Position numbers and translations under genes: made by a program. A stretch of DNA of 6,994 nt from assembly GCA_024224995.1 (NCBI GenBank), contig JAAENB010001087.1, forward strand, positions 1 to 6,994, read 5' to 3'. The notes under the pieces were generated by a model that saw nothing but the letters and a program-made list of their open reading frames with translations, searched no databases and was not told the origin of the DNA. This DNA comes from a bacterium (lineage in GTDB: Bacteria; Spirochaetota; UBA4802; UBA5550). Shown here one piece after another: positions 5,476 to 6,994 of the stretch (positions are counted from its first letter, which is position 1; every line of letters starts with the position of its first letter).

Positions 5476-6609
5476 TTAGAAATTCTTGGGAGTCAGCTTT
5501 TTATTCAGCCTGTCCATCATATAATAGCCCGATTTGGCTGTGTCCCTGGTGGAGCCGTCTTTTTTATAAAATTTCCAGATACCGGTCCGTTTGTTATTCA
5601 TGTATTCGCCTTCAGACATAAGTTTCCCGGAAGGATAGTATTCTTCAAATGGGCCGCCTTTCCGGTTCATCATGTACTTGCCCTCACTTTTAAGATTACC
5701 GTTAGGATGGTATGCTTTCCAGCTGCCGTTAATCTTCGCTTTGTGGGGCATGCCGGTCATGGTGCCTTCACCGCTCAGTTTGCCGTTTGTATAGACCCAG
5801 CACTTACCGTAAACCATAGGCCCTTTCAGGGTCATCCTTCTAACTACCTGGCGGGACTGGTTATAATAGACCCAGATACCGGTTTGCGAGCCATTGTCGA
5901 ACTCCCCTTCAGCCTCAAGCCAGCCGCCTTTGTTAAATGTTTGCCATTTGCCTTCCATTTTGTCATCTTCAAACTTACCGGTCATAAACTTATTGCCGTT
6001 ATCATGAAACAGGTTCCAGGGGCCTTCCTTTTTTTCATCGTCATATTTCCCGGCCATTTTTTTGCTGCCATTGGGATAATTGGTATACCAGGGGCCGGAG
6101 AGTTTTCCGTCATTGTAGGAAGCATAGGTCATAACAGTACCGGTGGGATAAAAATACTTTGAAACAGCATTCTTCATCCCCATGGTATAGCTTTCTTCTT
6201 TAACGGTCTTCCCCTCTTTACTGTAACTGATCTTGATCCCGTGAATTTTCCCCTTAGTAAAAGGGATCTGGAACATGACCTGTCCTGTGGGGGCGTATAC
6301 TTTACTGATGCCGTGAGGCTTACCGTCCGCGAAAGTACCTTCCGAAGATTTCTGCCCTTTCTTGGTATAAAAAGTCCATTTGCCGTGGTTAATATATTTC
6401 GGTTTCTCAGGAGTACCGGTATTTTTTACCTCACCCTTTGCCCGCACAACACCGCCGGGATAAAATATTGTTTTCATATTCCCGGTAATAACAGGATCCG
6501 GGGTTTTAGGACCTTTATCCTTTTCCGGGTCTTTTACCTGATCTTTTTTACAGGAAACAGCCAGGAATAATACCGCAATAATAAAAACTGCCAGTTTTTT
6601 CTTATTCAT
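5476..6609 (-). CDS. MORN-repeat (YwqK-like) lipoprotein
   Basis: The 377-residue product has an N-terminal signal: MNKKK, hydrophobic 6-19, then AVSC with the likely lipidated Cys at 20. The box is relaxed (Ser at -1, Val at -2). A short Lys/Asp/Pro linker (21-40) leads to about ten or eleven MORN_2-type repeats over residues 46-357, with recurring Y-P-(N/S/T)-G, (E/K)G-(K/E)(Y/F) and G-W-(K/T) motifs such as YHPNGNLKSEGKY at 300-312. These repeats form beta-sheet-rich scaffolds; family members are often labelled YwqK-type antitoxins, a name not supported by any toxin gene here. A periplasmic or surface role is inferred from the lipid anchor. The ATG at 6609 is chosen because it begins the signal peptide and has AAGGAG 10 nt upstream; an extension to 6660 would include its promoter. 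It is convergent with the propeller lipoprotein. Confidence 0.9.
   Translation of the reverse strand: MNKKKLAVFIIAVLFLAVSCKKDQVKDPEKDKGPKTPDPVITGNMKTIFYPGGVVRAKGEVKNTGTPEKPKYINHGKWTFYTKKGQKSSEGTFADGKPHGISKVYAPTGQVMFQIPFTKGKIHGIKISYSKEGKTVKEESYTMGMKNAVSKYFYPTGTVMTYASYNDGKLSGPWYTNYPNGSKKMAGKYDDEKKEGPWNLFHDNGNKFMTGKFEDDKMEGKWQTFNKGGWLEAEGEFDNGSQTGIWVYYNQSRQVVRRMTLKGPMVYGKCWVYTNGKLSGEGTMTGMPHKAKINGSWKAYHPNGNLKSEGKYMMNRKGGPFEEYYPSGKLMSEGEYMNNKRTGIWKFYKKDGSTRDTAKSGYYMMDRLNKKLTPKNF
5539..6474 (-). repeat. MORN_2-type tandem repeats
   Basis: About ten or eleven units of roughly 22-30 residues cover residues 46-357 of the lipoprotein. The clearest run from 151 to 241 as YFYPTG, NYPNGSKKMAGKYDD, LFHDNGNKFMTGKFEDD and TFNKGGWLEAEGEFDNG, and again at 300-346. 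Units 250-290 are more diverged. The strong regularity indicates expansion by duplication. Confidence 0.8.
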
Positions 6610-6639
6610 TGTATAATATCTCCTTATTTCGATATCAAT

Positions 6640-6668
6640 ATAACACAATAATTTTGACAAAAAGTCAA
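6640..6668 (-). promoter_or_regulatory. Candidate promoter of the MORN lipoprotein gene with palindrome over -35
   Basis: On the minus strand TTGACT (6663-6668) is followed after 17 nt by TGTTAT (6640-6645), and a start near 6633 would give a leader of about 24 nt. The -35 region lies inside a perfect dyad, TTGAC-AAAAA-GTCAA (6654-6668), which could be a repressor site or chance in AT-rich DNA. The -10 box is only a 4/6 match to consensus. Confidence 0.45.
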
Positions 6669-6845
6669 GTTAAAATCAATATTTATTACTTAAAATTAAC
6701 AAATAAACCCAACATGCGTATAGCCGCAAAAGAGAAATATTCATCAAAAATCAATTAGTTGCTTGCCCTTCCAATAAAAATTGATTAACTTTAAACAGGT
6801 GAAATGCGCCCCCGTGGTCGCGTTTTAGTATAAGGTATATGGACC
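6669..6845. other. AT-rich intergenic stretch without a gene
   Basis: I find no credible open reading frame, tRNA or other RNA gene here. A small dyad, AATCAATT near 6749-6756 and AATTGATT near 6779-6786, is within chance for AT-rich DNA. The composition turns GC-richer from about 6805, just before the long inverted repeat. Confidence 0.6.
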
Positions 6846-6957
6846 CGGAATGTAACCTATGCCCGGAGCAATACCTCTGTAGAATGTTCGGAACTCCCTC
6901 CGGTCAAACAGCCTCACAATCTGCAGAGGCATCGCTCCGGGCATAGGTTACATTCCG
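6846..6957. repeat. 112-bp element: 37-bp inverted repeat with 38-nt loop
   Basis: The arms at 6846-6882 and 6921-6957 are reverse complements at 34 of 37 positions. The first 24 outer base pairs are perfect; the three differences lie toward the loop and are all transitions. In a minus-strand transcript two of them become G-U wobbles, and in a plus-strand transcript one does. The loop (6883-6920) contains a smaller GTTC-G-GAAC hairpin. A GGTATAT heptamer occurs on both sides (6834-6840 and 6971-6977). No coding region or transposase is present. Possible readings are a MITE-like non-autonomous element, a repeat of extragenic palindromic type or a structured RNA. Confidence 0.85.
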
Positions 6958-6994
6958 AATTACGTTTTTCGGTATATTAAGACACGACCGACCC

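Noticed and set aside
5476..6609. Antitoxin of a toxin-antitoxin pair
   Set aside because: YwqK-type naming comes from database labels; the protein is a lipoprotein and no adjacent toxin-like gene exists.
6610..6660. 17-residue extension of the MORN lipoprotein
   Set aside because: The extension would contain the ribosome site and -10 box and place residues before the signal peptide.
6846..6957. Integron attC site
   Set aside because: The arms lack the expected RYYYAAC and GTTRRRY core sites, pairing is nearly complete rather than with unpaired extrahelical bases, and no cassette gene adjoins.

Overview
The window looks like chromosomal DNA of a Gram-negative-type (diderm), probably anaerobic bacterium. 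The diderm call rests on a putative outer-membrane beta-barrel protein ending in Phe and on two lipoproteins with repeat domains. The anaerobe hint is a stand-alone clostridial-type 2[4Fe-4S] ferredoxin. One lipobox is relaxed (A-V-S-C), which together with the abundant MORN-type repeat lipoprotein would fit a spirochaete or a similar phylum. That is a weak inference; no marker gene here fixes the taxonomy. Most genes have ordinary Shine-Dalgarno sites, and base composition is moderate.

Layout from left to right. Bases 1-16 may be the first codons of a minus-strand gene running off the edge. Bases 90-278 hold a GC-rich, strongly structured intergenic block: a probable terminator hairpin, a 20-bp inverted repeat with 19/20 matches, and a cluster of GAA-loop hairpins. 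Next come three minus-strand genes that read as one operon: a CheR methyltransferase (2577-3425), a receiver-less CheB methylesterase (1999-2580, ATGA overlap) and a putative outer-membrane protein (279-1994, starting 4 bp after the CheB stop). Upstream lies a minus-strand ferredoxin gene (3503-3670) with a near-consensus promoter and its own terminator. A divergent intergenic region (3671-3826) separates it from a plus-strand lipoprotein (3827-5458) with an Ig-like domain, a seven-bladed FG-GAP-like propeller and a polylysine insertion. Converging on it from the right is a minus-strand MORN-repeat (YwqK-like) lipoprotein (5476-6609). A hairpin with T-tracts on both sides, inside the last codons of the propeller gene, can terminate both. 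Bases 6610-6994 have no gene. They hold the MORN gene promoter with a palindrome over its -35 box, and a 112-bp inverted repeat with 37-bp arms.

Functionally, CheR and CheB are the methylation/demethylation pair of a chemosensory-type pathway. No chemoreceptor, CheA or CheW gene lies beside them, so the pair may serve a signalling system encoded elsewhere. The two convergent lipoproteins and the barrel protein are cell-envelope proteins of unknown role. No CRISPR array, tRNA, rRNA, transposase or recognisable defence system was found. The most unusual items are the two intergenic structured elements, the terminator buried in a coding region and the polylysine insert.
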